Positions 33,823 through 42,628 of a DNA stretch of 47,615 nucleotides are shown piece after piece. The stretch's first letter is position 1; each line of letters opens with the position of its first letter. This stretch comes from an uncultured Porphyromonas sp. Lineage in GTDB: Bacteria; Bacteroidota; Bacteroidia; Bacteroidales; Porphyromonadaceae. Below the pieces are notes generated by a model. That model saw nothing but the letters and a program-made list of their open reading frames with translations, ran no database searches and was not told where the DNA came from. Position numbers and translations under genes: made by a program. The stretch spans positions 1-47,615 of the forward strand of contig NZ_UQJH01000011.1 in the NCBI RefSeq assembly GCF_900541275.1, read 5' to 3'.

Positions 33823-33828
33823 ACTATA

Positions 33829-35094
33829 TTATCTAAACTTAAGTGTCGCTATCGTCAGCACCGCCAGTACGATGCCTATGAGCCAAAAGCGGGTGGTGAT
33901 CTTCGCCTCCGGGATCGGTCGGTAGGGCCGCTGCAGGAGGGCGTCTATACTGCCGTCACCGGGCTTCTGATAGTGGTGGTGGAGGGGGGTCATCTTGAAG
34001 ACCCTCTTCCCCACGCCGGTGCGTTGCTTGGTGTATCGGAAGTAGGTGGTCTGGATGATCACCGAGAGCGTCTCCACGAGGAAGACGCCACAGAGGATCG
34101 GCAGGAGCAGCTCCTTGCGGATCACGATGGCAAAGATGGCGATGATGCCGCCCAGCGTCAGGCTCCCCGTGTCGCCCATGAAGATCTGTGCGGGGAATGA
34201 ATTGAACCATAGGAAGCCCGCCGTCGCACCTATGAAGGCAGCAGCAAAGACGACCAGCTCCTCCGCCCCGGGGATAAACATGACGTTGAAGTACGCTGCC
34301 ATCTCGATATGGGAGGAGATGTAGGCGAGGATCCCCAGCACCACACCGATGATCGCTGAGGAGCCGGTGCAGAGGCCGTCAAGCCCGTCGGTGAGGTTGG
34401 CGCCATTGGAGACCGCCATCACGATGAAGACGAAGAGCAGGCTGACGAAGATGATGGTGAAGAGCTCACTATTCTGCCCTATCCCGAGCCACGGTGCGAT
34501 GGCGGAGTAGTCGAGGTTGTGCCCCTTGACGAAGGGGATGGTGGTCTGGAGGGATTGCGTCTCTACGGTGGCAAACTCGGTCACCACCCTACCCTCCTCC
34601 AGCACCTGGCGGGCATTCTCCTTGATCACCACCGCCGGGGAGGTGAGGAAGACGAGCGCCACGAGCACGCCAAGACCCATCTGAGCGACGAGCTTGTAGC
34701 GCCCGGCGAGACCCTCCTTATTTTTCTTAAATACCTTGATGTAGTCGTCTGCAAAGCCGAGTCCGCCGAGCCAGAGCGTGGCGATGATCATCAGGATGAT
34801 GTAGATATTGTCGAGCCGGCAGAAGAGCAGCGTCGGGATCAGGATCGCTGCGAGGATGATCAGCCCGCCCATCGTGGGGGTGCCCTTCTTGGAGAGCATA
34901 CCCTCGATGGTGTAGGGTCGCACGGCGTCGCTGATCTGCTTCTCCCTCAGGAGGGTGATAATCTGCCGACCGATGACGATGGAGACGATCAGACTGACGA
35001 TGACGGCAAAGGTGGCACGGGTGCTGACGTAATTGAATACCGCCGACCAGCGGAGGTTTTGCGAGGCGAAGTAGTCGAAGAGGTAGTACAGCAT
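33829..35094 (-). CDS. mraY: phospho-N-acetylmuramoyl-pentapeptide transferase
   Basis: A 421-residue polytopic inner-membrane enzyme that makes lipid I from UDP-MurNAc-pentapeptide and undecaprenyl phosphate. The sequences KKGTPTMGG, FADDYIK, NLTDGLDGL, GDTGSLTLGG and the C-terminal MTPLHHHYQ are textbook MraY motifs. It is longer than E. coli MraY because of the extra loop between helices (VLEEGRVVTEFATVETQ, common in Bacteroidetes). It starts 3 bases after the murE stop. Confidence 0.97.
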   Translation of the reverse strand: MLYYLFDYFASQNLRWSAVFNYVSTRATFAVIVSLIVSIVIGRQIITLLREKQISDAVRPYTIEGMLSKKGTPTMGGLIILAAILIPTLLFCRLDNIYIILMIIATLWLGGLGFADDYIKVFKKNKEGLAGRYKLVAQMGLGVLVALVFLTSPAVVIKENARQVLEEGRVVTEFATVETQSLQTTIPFVKGHNLDYSAIAPWLGIGQNSELFTIIFVSLLFVFIVMAVSNGANLTDGLDGLCTGSSAIIGVVLGILAYISSHIEMAAYFNVMFIPGAEELVVFAAAFIGATAGFLWFNSFPAQIFMGDTGSLTLGGIIAIFAIVIRKELLLPILCGVFLVETLSVIIQTTYFRYTKQRTGVGKRVFKMTPLHHHYQKPGDGSIDALLQRPYRPIPEAKITTRFWLIGIVLAVLTIATLKFR

Positions 35095-35097
35095 AGG

Positions 35098-36570
35098 CTA
35101 CTCGCTCCTGCGCTCCTCGTCCTCAAAGACGCGATGCACCTCCTCCACGTCGCTGAAGTGGTGCCGTACCCCATTGATCTCCTGGTAGGTCTCGTGTCCC
35201 TTGCCGGCGATGAGGATGATGTCTCCAGGCTGTGCCATGGTGCAGGCTGTGCGGATCGCCTCGCGCCGGTCCACAAGGCGGAGCGTGGAGGCGAGCTGCT
35301 CCTGCGAGAGTCCCTCGCAGAGGTCCTCGAGTATCTGCCGCGGATCTTCGTCGCGGGGGTTATCCGACGTGAGGATCAGCAGGTCGGAGTACTTCGCTGC
35401 GGTGGCGGCCATGATGGGTCGCTTGCCCTTGTCGCGGTGTCCTCCCGCCCCCACGACGGTGATGACGCGTCCGTGGTGGACCCGCTGCAGGTCGGTGAGC
35501 GTGGTGAGGACGTTATCCAGCGCATCGGGCGTGTGGGCAAAGTCGACCACCGCGTAGTATCCCCGCTTGGAGGCGAGGGTCTGGAAGCGCCCCGTCACGG
35601 CGGTGAGGGTGCTGATCTGGCGGAGGGTCTCCTCCTTAGGGGCCCCGAGCAGTCGCGCTGTACCGTAGACGGCGAGGAGGTTGTAGGCATTGAAGGCTCC
35701 GACCAGTCGCACAGAGATCTCCTCCCCGTCTATGATCAGGTCCGTCCCGTCGAGATGCTCCTCGAGGAGCCGTCCCTTATAGTCGGCACTTCGCTTGAGT
35801 GCGTAGGTGTGGACTTGGGCGCGGGTGTTCTGCACCATCACCATCCCATTCGTCTCATCGAGGTTGGTGAGGGCAAAGGCCTCCTCCGGCAGTTCGTCAA
35901 AGAAGATCTGCTTTGCCCGGAGGTAATTGGCGAAGGTCTTGTGGTAGTCGAGGTGGTCCCGGGTAAGGTTGGTGAAGATCCCGCCGGCGAAGGTGGTCCC
36001 ACCGATGCGGTGCTGGTGGATCGCTATTGAGGAGACCTCCATGAAGGCGTAGCTACAGCTTGCCTCCACCATCTCGTGGAGGTACCTCTGGAGCGTCAGA
36101 GCGTCGGGTGTGGTAAGGTGGCTCGGTGTCGTCTCATCGTCGATGCGGACGCAGACGGTGGAGATCAGCCCCACGCGGTAGCCCAGCTTGCGGAAGAGCT
36201 CATAGAGGAGCGTGGCGATGGTGGTCTTGCCATTGGTCCCGGTGACGCCGACGAGGCGGAGCTTGTCGGACGGGTGGTCGTAGAGGTTGGCTGCCACATC
36301 TCCCAGGATCACGTCGGTGTGCTCGACGCGTATGTAGGCGATCCCGGGGCGATACTCGTCGGGGACGGTCTCACAGATGACCGCTGCGGCACCATGGTCG
36401 AGCGCCTGATCGATGAATCGGTGTCCATCGGTCACCAGACCGCGCAGGGCGACGAAGAGGTCCCCCTTGCCCACGGAGCGCGAGTCGGCGCATATTTGCC
36501 CGATCTCGATGTTGTCCTCCCCGGCGATCAGCTCGTGGGGGACGCCCCGCATGATTTTACTGAGTTTCAT
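35098..36570 (-). CDS. murE: UDP-MurNAc-L-Ala-D-Glu--diamino acid ligase
   Basis: A 490-residue Mur ligase that adds the third residue of the stem peptide. The P-loop is GVTGTNGKTT, the LTRDHLDYH motif is present, and DNPRDEDP matches the DNPR signature of diaminopimelate-adding enzymes, so diaminopimelate is the likely substrate. One oddity: the usual EVSSH reads EVSSI (about position 174, codon ATA), followed by AIHQHR. The gene sits 30 bases after ftsI and 3 bases before mraY. Confidence 0.97.
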   Translation of the reverse strand: MKLSKIMRGVPHELIAGEDNIEIGQICADSRSVGKGDLFVALRGLVTDGHRFIDQALDHGAAAVICETVPDEYRPGIAYIRVEHTDVILGDVAANLYDHPSDKLRLVGVTGTNGKTTIATLLYELFRKLGYRVGLISTVCVRIDDETTPSHLTTPDALTLQRYLHEMVEASCSYAFMEVSSIAIHQHRIGGTTFAGGIFTNLTRDHLDYHKTFANYLRAKQIFFDELPEEAFALTNLDETNGMVMVQNTRAQVHTYALKRSADYKGRLLEEHLDGTDLIIDGEEISVRLVGAFNAYNLLAVYGTARLLGAPKEETLRQISTLTAVTGRFQTLASKRGYYAVVDFAHTPDALDNVLTTLTDLQRVHHGRVITVVGAGGHRDKGKRPIMAATAAKYSDLLILTSDNPRDEDPRQILEDLCEGLSQEQLASTLRLVDRREAIRTACTMAQPGDIILIAGKGHETYQEINGVRHHFSDVEEVHRVFEDEERRSE

Positions 36571-36600
36571 TACCTATTGTGAGATAAAGAGATGATTTTA

Positions 36601-38760
36601 TTACTTCGGCTCCCCGAGCGTGAGGCGGATCGCTCCCCTACCCCTCAGAGGGGTGCCGGGGGTGAGCGTCTGGTGGGTAATGTACCCTCCGCGACCGCTG
36701 CAGGTGACCCTCAGACCGAGGGTCTCGCAGAGATAGAGGGCGTCGGAGGTGGCCATACCGACGACGTTGGGCATCGTATTCATCCGGATGCTCAGGTCGC
36801 TGAGGCGCTGGAGACTATCCTCGGGGAGGTAGCCGACCCAGTCGGCGCTCCCCTTGGGTCGCTTGATCCCTGTCACGTGAGCCGCCTGCTCCACACCGCT
36901 GCGGAGTCCTCCGCCCATGACGTGGGTGAAGACGGCTGTCGAGTCGCTCTGCACTTCGCGGAGGAGGATCTTGTGCTGTGTGGCGCTCACCTGCTCGGCT
37001 ATGCTGCGGATCACCGCACCGGGCGCAGCGGAGATATTGCCCTTATAGGGTGCGTTGATCACCACCATACAGGAGTACTTTGGCTTCTCGGCCGGGAAGT
37101 AGGCGGCAAAGGAGTAGCGGTGACGATTATTCATATACCGCCCCGCCGCATCGATGCACTGGGCGGTGCCGGACTTGCCGGAGACGGTCACATTGGGTGT
37201 ATTGATCCGCTTCCCCGTACCCTGGATCACCACGCCCCGCAGGATGCTCTGCAGGGAGTCGATGGCGGCACGTCCGGCGATCTGCTTATTGATCACCTGT
37301 GGCTCACGCTCGTAGTAAGTGCTGCCCTCGCCGGTGACGCGGGAGACGAGGTAGGGCTCCATCATCTTGCCCCCATTGGCGACGGCATTGAAGAAGCGCA
37401 GCGTGTAGATCGGGGGCATCTGGACGCTGTAGCCAAAGGAGACCCACGGCAGGGTGCCCGGTCCCCAGTTCTTGATGTCTGCCACCTGGGCGACGGCGGT
37501 GCCGGGGATCTCAAGTCGTATGGGGGAGAAGATATTCATCCCCATAAGCTTATTGTAGAAGTCCTCCGGTCGCTTTTCAAACCCCCTCAGCACCGTCTTA
37601 GCAACACCGATATTGGAGGACTGATACATCGCCTCTCGCACCGTGACGCGACCGAAGCCTCCAGCCTTCCAGTCCACGATCGTCAGCCCCTTGCGGTAGG
37701 TGTAGCGCCCGCTGCCGGTATCGACGGTGTCGCTCGGCGTGACGTAGCCCTCGTCGAGGGCGGCGAGGATGGAGATAGCCTTGAAGGTCGAGCCCGGCTC
37801 CAGCAGGTCTGCCAGCGCGTGATTGGTCCGCTCGATGTAGTGTCCCTCACCCGCCATATCGAGATTGGAGAGCGCCTTGATCTGCCCCGTCGCCACCTCC
37901 ATGACGATGGCGCAGGCCCAGGTGCCGCCGTACTCCTCGAGGGCGCTACGGAGCGCTCGCTCGGTGATGTCCTGTATGGTAACGTTGATCGTCGTGTAGA
38001 CGCTCATGCCATCGGTGGGGAGCTTGATCGGGTCACGGATCCAGCGTGGGGGGACAAAGATGAAGGCGTCCAGCCCCTGCTTTCCGCAGAGGACGGAGTC
38101 AAAGGCGAGCTCCAGACCGCTATTGCCGTGCGTGATGCCGAGGCTGTCAGGGTCGCGCCGGAGACTACCGATGGTGCGCTGGGCGAGCGAACCGTAGGGG
38201 CGTATGCGACGGATGTAGCGGGAGGTGGTGAAGCCGGAGACATTGCGATTGCGGGTGCGGAGGTAGGGCATCCGGAGCATCTCCTGCAGCTCGCTGTGGG
38301 TCACCTCGCGCGTGGCGACGCGCCATGAGCGGCTCCGCTTATTGTATCCCTGCATCAGGTGCTGGCGATAGCTGGCGGCGGAGCGGTCCTTGAGTAGGCT
38401 GGATAGTTGATAGGCGAGGCTGTCGACATTGGCCGTGAAGAGGCTGTCGACGAAGCCACCGGCACGGAAGTCTATGCGGGTGTCGTAGTAGGGGACGCTG
38501 ATCGCCAGAGGGTGGTTCTCATCGGAGTAGATATTCCCCCGTAGGGGCTGTGAGGGCTGATTGGCGCGGCGCATATTGGCATTGAGCTTACGCCATGCAG
38601 GGGCATCTGTCGTGGCGGTGAGGAAGGTCCTGCCAAAGATGAGCACCGCCGCCACTAGCAGCATCCCACCGATGATCCTGTAGGTCCGGTAGGACTGCCG
38701 CAGTCTGTGTCTCTTCTGCTGCTCCTGCTTGGATAGCTTGTGCTCCGTCTCTTCCATCAT
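36601..38760 (-). CDS. ftsI: division transpeptidase FtsI/PBP2x-like with PASTA domain
   Basis: A 719-residue class B penicillin-binding protein that crosslinks septal peptidoglycan. A cytoplasmic basic N-terminus, one transmembrane helix (about 30-48), a dimerisation domain and a transpeptidase domain with SxxK (EPGSTFKAIS), SxN (QSSNIGV) and KSG (VSGKSGTAQ) are visible. One C-terminal PASTA repeat (about 650-719, MPNVVGMATSDALYLCETLG) follows, as usual in Bacteroidetes. It starts 21 bases after ftsL. Confidence 0.96.
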   Translation of the reverse strand: MMEETEHKLSKQEQQKRHRLRQSYRTYRIIGGMLLVAAVLIFGRTFLTATTDAPAWRKLNANMRRANQPSQPLRGNIYSDENHPLAISVPYYDTRIDFRAGGFVDSLFTANVDSLAYQLSSLLKDRSAASYRQHLMQGYNKRSRSWRVATREVTHSELQEMLRMPYLRTRNRNVSGFTTSRYIRRIRPYGSLAQRTIGSLRRDPDSLGITHGNSGLELAFDSVLCGKQGLDAFIFVPPRWIRDPIKLPTDGMSVYTTINVTIQDITERALRSALEEYGGTWACAIVMEVATGQIKALSNLDMAGEGHYIERTNHALADLLEPGSTFKAISILAALDEGYVTPSDTVDTGSGRYTYRKGLTIVDWKAGGFGRVTVREAMYQSSNIGVAKTVLRGFEKRPEDFYNKLMGMNIFSPIRLEIPGTAVAQVADIKNWGPGTLPWVSFGYSVQMPPIYTLRFFNAVANGGKMMEPYLVSRVTGEGSTYYEREPQVINKQIAGRAAIDSLQSILRGVVIQGTGKRINTPNVTVSGKSGTAQCIDAAGRYMNNRHRYSFAAYFPAEKPKYSCMVVINAPYKGNISAAPGAVIRSIAEQVSATQHKILLREVQSDSTAVFTHVMGGGLRSGVEQAAHVTGIKRPKGSADWVGYLPEDSLQRLSDLSIRMNTMPNVVGMATSDALYLCETLGLRVTCSGRGGYITHQTLTPGTPLRGRGAIRLTLGEPK

Positions 38761-38781
38761 CTATATCGCCTCTCCCACCGG

Positions 38782-39144
38782 CTATCGGTCGATGATAATG
38801 GGAGGATTCTTAGGGATGGAGATCTCCAGTCCTTCCTCGCTGACGCGGCTCTCTATGGCGGACAGGCGACGGGCGCCCATCAGCGTTGAGGAGGTGGATA
38901 CGTACTCCATCCTCAGCTCGGTGATCTCGCGGTCCAGTCGGTCCACCTTGCTCTTCTGTCGCAAGCTGTGGTACGAATTGAAGATACTGACGAGGCAGAA
39001 GAGTGCCACTGCCACCACCCATCTCATGGTCCGCGTGTTCATCGAGCGAACCAAGTACTTCCCCTCCCAGAAGTCGCCTAAGCGATCCAGGAAGGTCTGA
39101 CGATTGAGCTTAAACTTGGGCTTCTTTTGCCTATTCCTCTCCAT
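38782..39144 (-). CDS. ftsL: FtsL-like cell division protein
   Basis: A 120-residue bitopic membrane protein: basic cytoplasmic start, transmembrane helix (about 40-58, MRWVVAVALFCLVSIF), then a coiled coil (about 62-90, LRQKSKVDRLDREITELRMEY). Position just before ftsI and the architecture identify the FtsL-type septum protein, although sequence conservation in this family is low. It is the first gene of the unit, with its own -7 box 17 bases upstream. Confidence 0.85.
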   Translation of the reverse strand: MERNRQKKPKFKLNRQTFLDRLGDFWEGKYLVRSMNTRTMRWVVAVALFCLVSIFNSYHSLRQKSKVDRLDREITELRMEYVSTSSTLMGARRLSAIESRVSEEGLEISIPKNPPIIIDR

Positions 39145-39160
39145 CCTATTCTACTTTGAG

Positions 39161-39168
39161 CAAAGGTA
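39161..39168 (-). promoter_or_regulatory. -7 element for the ftsL-murD unit
   Basis: TACCTTTG on the minus strand, 17-24 bases upstream of ftsL. Its presence here, with aroE upstream instead of mraZ-rsmH, shows that this unit is transcribed by itself. 39169-39281 shows nothing else. Confidence 0.6.
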
Positions 39169-39281
39169 CCGATTTCACTTCATAATATGCTCCGCAAGTT
39201 TCGTCTGAAAAGCCTTGCCAGCAAAACCCGGTTTTCGAGTACTGCGGACGCAGTGTCCCATGGAAGGGGGAAGGGGATGGA

Positions 39282-40040
39282 TTACGGCTCGCTGATGTGC
39301 CTATCCCGGAAGTGGTGCCAGGCAGCCTCCGCCTGAGCGCGGAGCATGGTGAGACCATTGGCGGTGCGACAGCGGTGCGCCAGCCCCTCCTCGAGGAAGG
39401 GGGTCACCTCCGGCTCGTAGGTGAGGTCGATGAGCAGCTGCCCGGCGTGGAGTGCGTCGTAGGGCAGGGGTGGCTTGGCGCCAGGGTACTTGGCACTGCC
39501 GAGTGGCGTGGCATGGACGATCAGCGGCGTGCGGGCGAGCTGCTCCGGGGTCAGCTCCTCGTAGGTGAGCCCCCGGCTCCTCGATACCGTCTCGGACGGG
39601 ATGCCCATCTGCTCGAGTGCCACCCGGACAGCCCTTGAGGCACCGCCACTGCCGAGGATCAGCGCACAGCCGGGTAGAGTCCCTTCCCCGATCTCTTCCC
39701 TGAGCGAGGTGGCAAAGCCCTCCACATCGGTATTGTAGCCGGTGAGGATCCGCTCCCGGCAGGTGACACAATTGACCGCTCCCACAGCCGATGCCGACGG
39801 ATCGAGCCGGTCGAGATAGGGGATGACGGCGGTCTTGTAGGGCGTGGTGACGTTGAAGCCGTCCCACCGGGCGGTACGGCGAATTTCTATGAAAAAGGGA
39901 CCCACCTCCGGGCGGTCGATGAGCCGGTAGGTGGAGCCGTCGAGCCCCTCTCTCTGGAAGATCTCGGCGAAGAGCTCCGGGGACCGGCTGTAGCCGATGT
40001 CACGCCCAAGGAGACCGAGGTGGTAGACTCTCTTCATCAC
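39282..40040 (-). CDS. aroE: shikimate dehydrogenase
   Basis: A 252-residue NADPH-dependent enzyme reducing 3-dehydroshikimate in aromatic amino acid synthesis. Substrate motifs YSRSPELF and NVTTPYKTA (catalytic Lys), NTDVEGF (Asp) and the nucleotide loop LGSGGASRAV are present, and the C-terminus ends with NGLTMLRAQAEAAW. The second Met (40037) is an equal start. It is the last gene of the tsaE unit, starting 13 bases after comM. Confidence 0.96.
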   Translation of the reverse strand: MMKRVYHLGLLGRDIGYSRSPELFAEIFQREGLDGSTYRLIDRPEVGPFFIEIRRTARWDGFNVTTPYKTAVIPYLDRLDPSASAVGAVNCVTCRERILTGYNTDVEGFATSLREEIGEGTLPGCALILGSGGASRAVRVALEQMGIPSETVSRSRGLTYEELTPEQLARTPLIVHATPLGSAKYPGAKPPLPYDALHAGQLLIDLTYEPEVTPFLEEGLAHRCRTANGLTMLRAQAEAAWHHFRDRHISEP

Positions 40041-40052
40041 ACCGAGGAGCGA

Positions 40053-41666
40053 TTACGACTTTACCTCGCCCCAGCTGCTGCGGTCGAGCTTGCGGTAGTT
40101 GACCGCCTCGCCGATGTGGTGGGTGAGCACCTCGGGCGATCCCTCCAGGTCGGCAATGGTGCGCGACACCTTGAGGATCCGGTCGTAGGCCCGCGCCGAG
40201 AGCCCGTAGTGGTCCATGGCGCGGCGGAGGAGTTCGCGCCCGGCGGAGTCGATGTGGATGTACTCCTTCATCAGGGCGGGAGTCATCTGGGCATTGGTGT
40301 AGATGCCGGGGATCTCCCTGTAGCGTGCCGCCTGTATGGCGCGCGCCCGCAGCACCCGCTCACGGATCACGGCGCTCGACTCGCCCGGCTCTCTCGACGA
40401 GAGTGCCTCAAAGGGGACCGGCACGATCTCCACCTGTATGTCGATGCGGTCGAGGAGAGGCCCGGAGAGACGCCCGAGGTAGGCGGAGATCTGCCCGGGG
40501 AGGCAGGTGCAGTCCTTTGCGGGATTATTGTAGTTGCCGCAGGGGCAAGGATTCATCGATGCTACGAGCATGAAGGAGGCGGGGAAGGTGATCGTGCCGC
40601 GGGCTCGTGAGACGGTGACGATCCTGTCCTCGAGCGGCTGCCGCAGAACCTCCAGCACGTGGCGGGAAAATTCCGGCAGTTCGTCCAGGAAGAGCACCCC
40701 ATTATGCGCCAGCGAGATCTCGCCCGGCTTGGGGTAGGTGCCGCCACCGACTAAGGCGACCCCGGAGGTGGTGTGGTGGGGGGAGCGGAAGGGGCGCCGC
40801 GTCATCAGTCCGCTGTCGGGGGGCAGCACGCCGGCGACGGAGTGGATCATCGTCGTCTCGATCGCCTCCTCCTTGGTGAGTGGCGGGAGGATCGCCGGGA
40901 GCCGCTTGGCCATCATCGACTTGCCGCTGCCGGGCGCACCCACCATGAGGATATTGTGATTGCCTGCCGCAGCCACCTCCATGGCGCGCCGCACCTCCTC
41001 CTGCCCCTTCACATCCGCAAAGTCGAGCATACTCTCTATCGAGGTGACGAAGTCCGCCTCCGTTGTCTGGTCGCTCACCACCTCGAGCGTCCCGGTGCCG
41101 GAGACGAAGGCGAGCACCTGCGTGAGCGTGTCGGCGGCGAAGACGGTCAGCCCGTCGACGACTGCCGCCTCCCGCGCATTGGCACGCGGGACGATGATGG
41201 CGCGGAAGCCATCCCGCACCGCATTGATCGCCATCGGGAGGATGCCGTGGATCGGCTGTATCCGGCCGTCGAGGGAGAGCTCGCCCATCACCACCACGCG
41301 CTCCAGAGGGGATAGGTCGAGGGGGCACATCAGCCCGGCGAGGACGACAGCGAGGGGTAGGTCGTAGGCGGCGCCCTCCTTACGTATGTCGGCCGGGGAC
41401 ATATTGATGATGTAGCGCCGTCGCTTCCAGCTGATGCCGGACTCCAGCAGCGCCGCCTCTACCCGCTCCCGGCTCTCCTTGACCGCCGTATCGGGCAGTC
41501 CGACGAGCGTGTATCGCACCCCGTCCTGACACTGTGCCTCGATGGTGATCGTGGTGGCAGAGAGCCCATTGACCGCCTGTCCGTAGATCTTGGCCAGGGC
41601 GTGGGAGGGGTCTCTCTCCTCAGCCCCCTCGCCGGGGTAGCTGAGGTCGTCCGATAGCTCGATCAT
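40053..41666 (-). CDS. comM: ComM/YifB-family Mg-chelatase-like AAA+ ATPase
   Basis: A 537-residue protein: N-terminal Lon-protease-like ChlI domain (AKIYGQAVNGLSATTITIEAQ onward), a central Mg-chelatase AAA+ module with Walker A VGAPGSGKSMMAKRLP and Walker B GVLFLDELPEFSRHVLEVLRQ, a Cys cluster (MNPCPCGNYNNPAKDCTC) and a C-terminal domain. ComM is a hexameric helicase promoting branch migration in natural transformation. The first ~24 residues (MIELSDDLSYPG...) precede the usual start, so translation may begin later. Its ATG overlaps the upstream stop (ATGA). Confidence 0.94.
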   Translation of the reverse strand: MIELSDDLSYPGEGAEERDPSHALAKIYGQAVNGLSATTITIEAQCQDGVRYTLVGLPDTAVKESRERVEAALLESGISWKRRRYIINMSPADIRKEGAAYDLPLAVVLAGLMCPLDLSPLERVVVMGELSLDGRIQPIHGILPMAINAVRDGFRAIIVPRANAREAAVVDGLTVFAADTLTQVLAFVSGTGTLEVVSDQTTEADFVTSIESMLDFADVKGQEEVRRAMEVAAAGNHNILMVGAPGSGKSMMAKRLPAILPPLTKEEAIETTMIHSVAGVLPPDSGLMTRRPFRSPHHTTSGVALVGGGTYPKPGEISLAHNGVLFLDELPEFSRHVLEVLRQPLEDRIVTVSRARGTITFPASFMLVASMNPCPCGNYNNPAKDCTCLPGQISAYLGRLSGPLLDRIDIQVEIVPVPFEALSSREPGESSAVIRERVLRARAIQAARYREIPGIYTNAQMTPALMKEYIHIDSAGRELLRRAMDHYGLSARAYDRILKVSRTIADLEGSPEVLTHHIGEAVNYRKLDRSSWGEVKS

Positions 41667-42628
41667 TTTCTCTTACTCTTCTTCAGTGGGATGGTGTCGT
41701 GGGCGAGGATGTACCGGGTCAGCTCGGTGAGGTCCGAGGGACGATCGATGACGCTCATAAGCGTGTCTATGACGAAGTAGGCGGGGAGGCTCTCCGCCCC
41801 GAGTGTGGTGGCGATCGTCGATGCCTCGCCGATGCTGTCGCTGACGAATCGGGTCCGGCGGTCGGACGAGGGGAGGAAGGGTGCCGCCTCCTCTTGCCCG
41901 ATCAGCAGTAGGAGACTCTTGACGCCGAGGCTGTCGGCAGTGTGGTAAAAGGGGCGGAGCAGCGTGCTGTCCATATCGCTCTCGCAGAGGGCCATCACCG
42001 CCATGAAGTGATCCGGCTTGATGAAGGCCTTTGTCTCCCTCTCCTCCCTGCCAAAGTGGTCGGGGAAGCGGCTGAAAGAGGTCTCGTTGCTCAGCCCGAG
42101 GGCAGTAAGGAGGTCGGTGTGGCTGTACTGCGCCGCGGAGAGCAGTCCCCTGAGGAGTGATGGCTCCTGATCGGGGAAGCGCCGTAGCCCGTCGAGGGCG
42201 TAGAAGAGGCTGAGCCGACGGCCGGTCATCCGCCCGTAGAAGTCCCTCAGGTCGGGCGTGATGCTGTCGCCCGCCTCGGTGATCAGTCGCTGCCACTCCA
42301 TCAGCTCATCGGCGTAGCGCGCTCCCTCGATCTTGCCGCGGCGGTACCTCAGCTTAGTGGTGTCGGGGATCAGGACCGCCTCTATCAGTCCGGTGGTGTC
42401 GGTGAGCACGAGGAAGTCAAGCGTGTCGCGGTCGAAGTGCGCTTTATACTTCCCATCGATCGTGTCGATCCTGATGGCGGTCGTGCCGTAGGTGTAGAGC
42501 AGTGCCGGCTGCGTGCCGGGACGGAGGTCGACGGCGAGGGGGCTGCCTGCCTGATCCTTGCGGCTGCAGCCGACGAGGATCAGTAGCAGGGTGGCGAGGA
42601 GAAGGAGAGTGGGCTTACTTTGCCTCAT
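41663..42628 (-). CDS. lipoprotein with a possible thioredoxin-like C-terminal domain
   Basis: A 321-residue lipoprotein (lipobox LVGCS, Cys about 21). It begins with a beta-rich segment (about 45-90), passes through a helical middle region, and ends with a region (about 225-305) that reads like a thioredoxin fold. That region has a strand (KSLLLLIGQE), a cis-Pro-like segment (AESLPAYFVIDTLMSVIDR) and no CxxC, so redox activity is unlikely. Such DUF-type proteins are common in Bacteroidales envelopes. It overlaps the TPR gene by 14 bases and comM by 4. Function unknown. Confidence 0.6.
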   Translation of the reverse strand: MRQSKPTLLLLATLLLILVGCSRKDQAGSPLAVDLRPGTQPALLYTYGTTAIRIDTIDGKYKAHFDRDTLDFLVLTDTTGLIEAVLIPDTTKLRYRRGKIEGARYADELMEWQRLITEAGDSITPDLRDFYGRMTGRRLSLFYALDGLRRFPDQEPSLLRGLLSAAQYSHTDLLTALGLSNETSFSRFPDHFGREERETKAFIKPDHFMAVMALCESDMDSTLLRPFYHTADSLGVKSLLLLIGQEEAAPFLPSSDRRTRFVSDSIGEASTIATTLGAESLPAYFVIDTLMSVIDRPSDLTELTRYILAHDTIPLKKSKRK

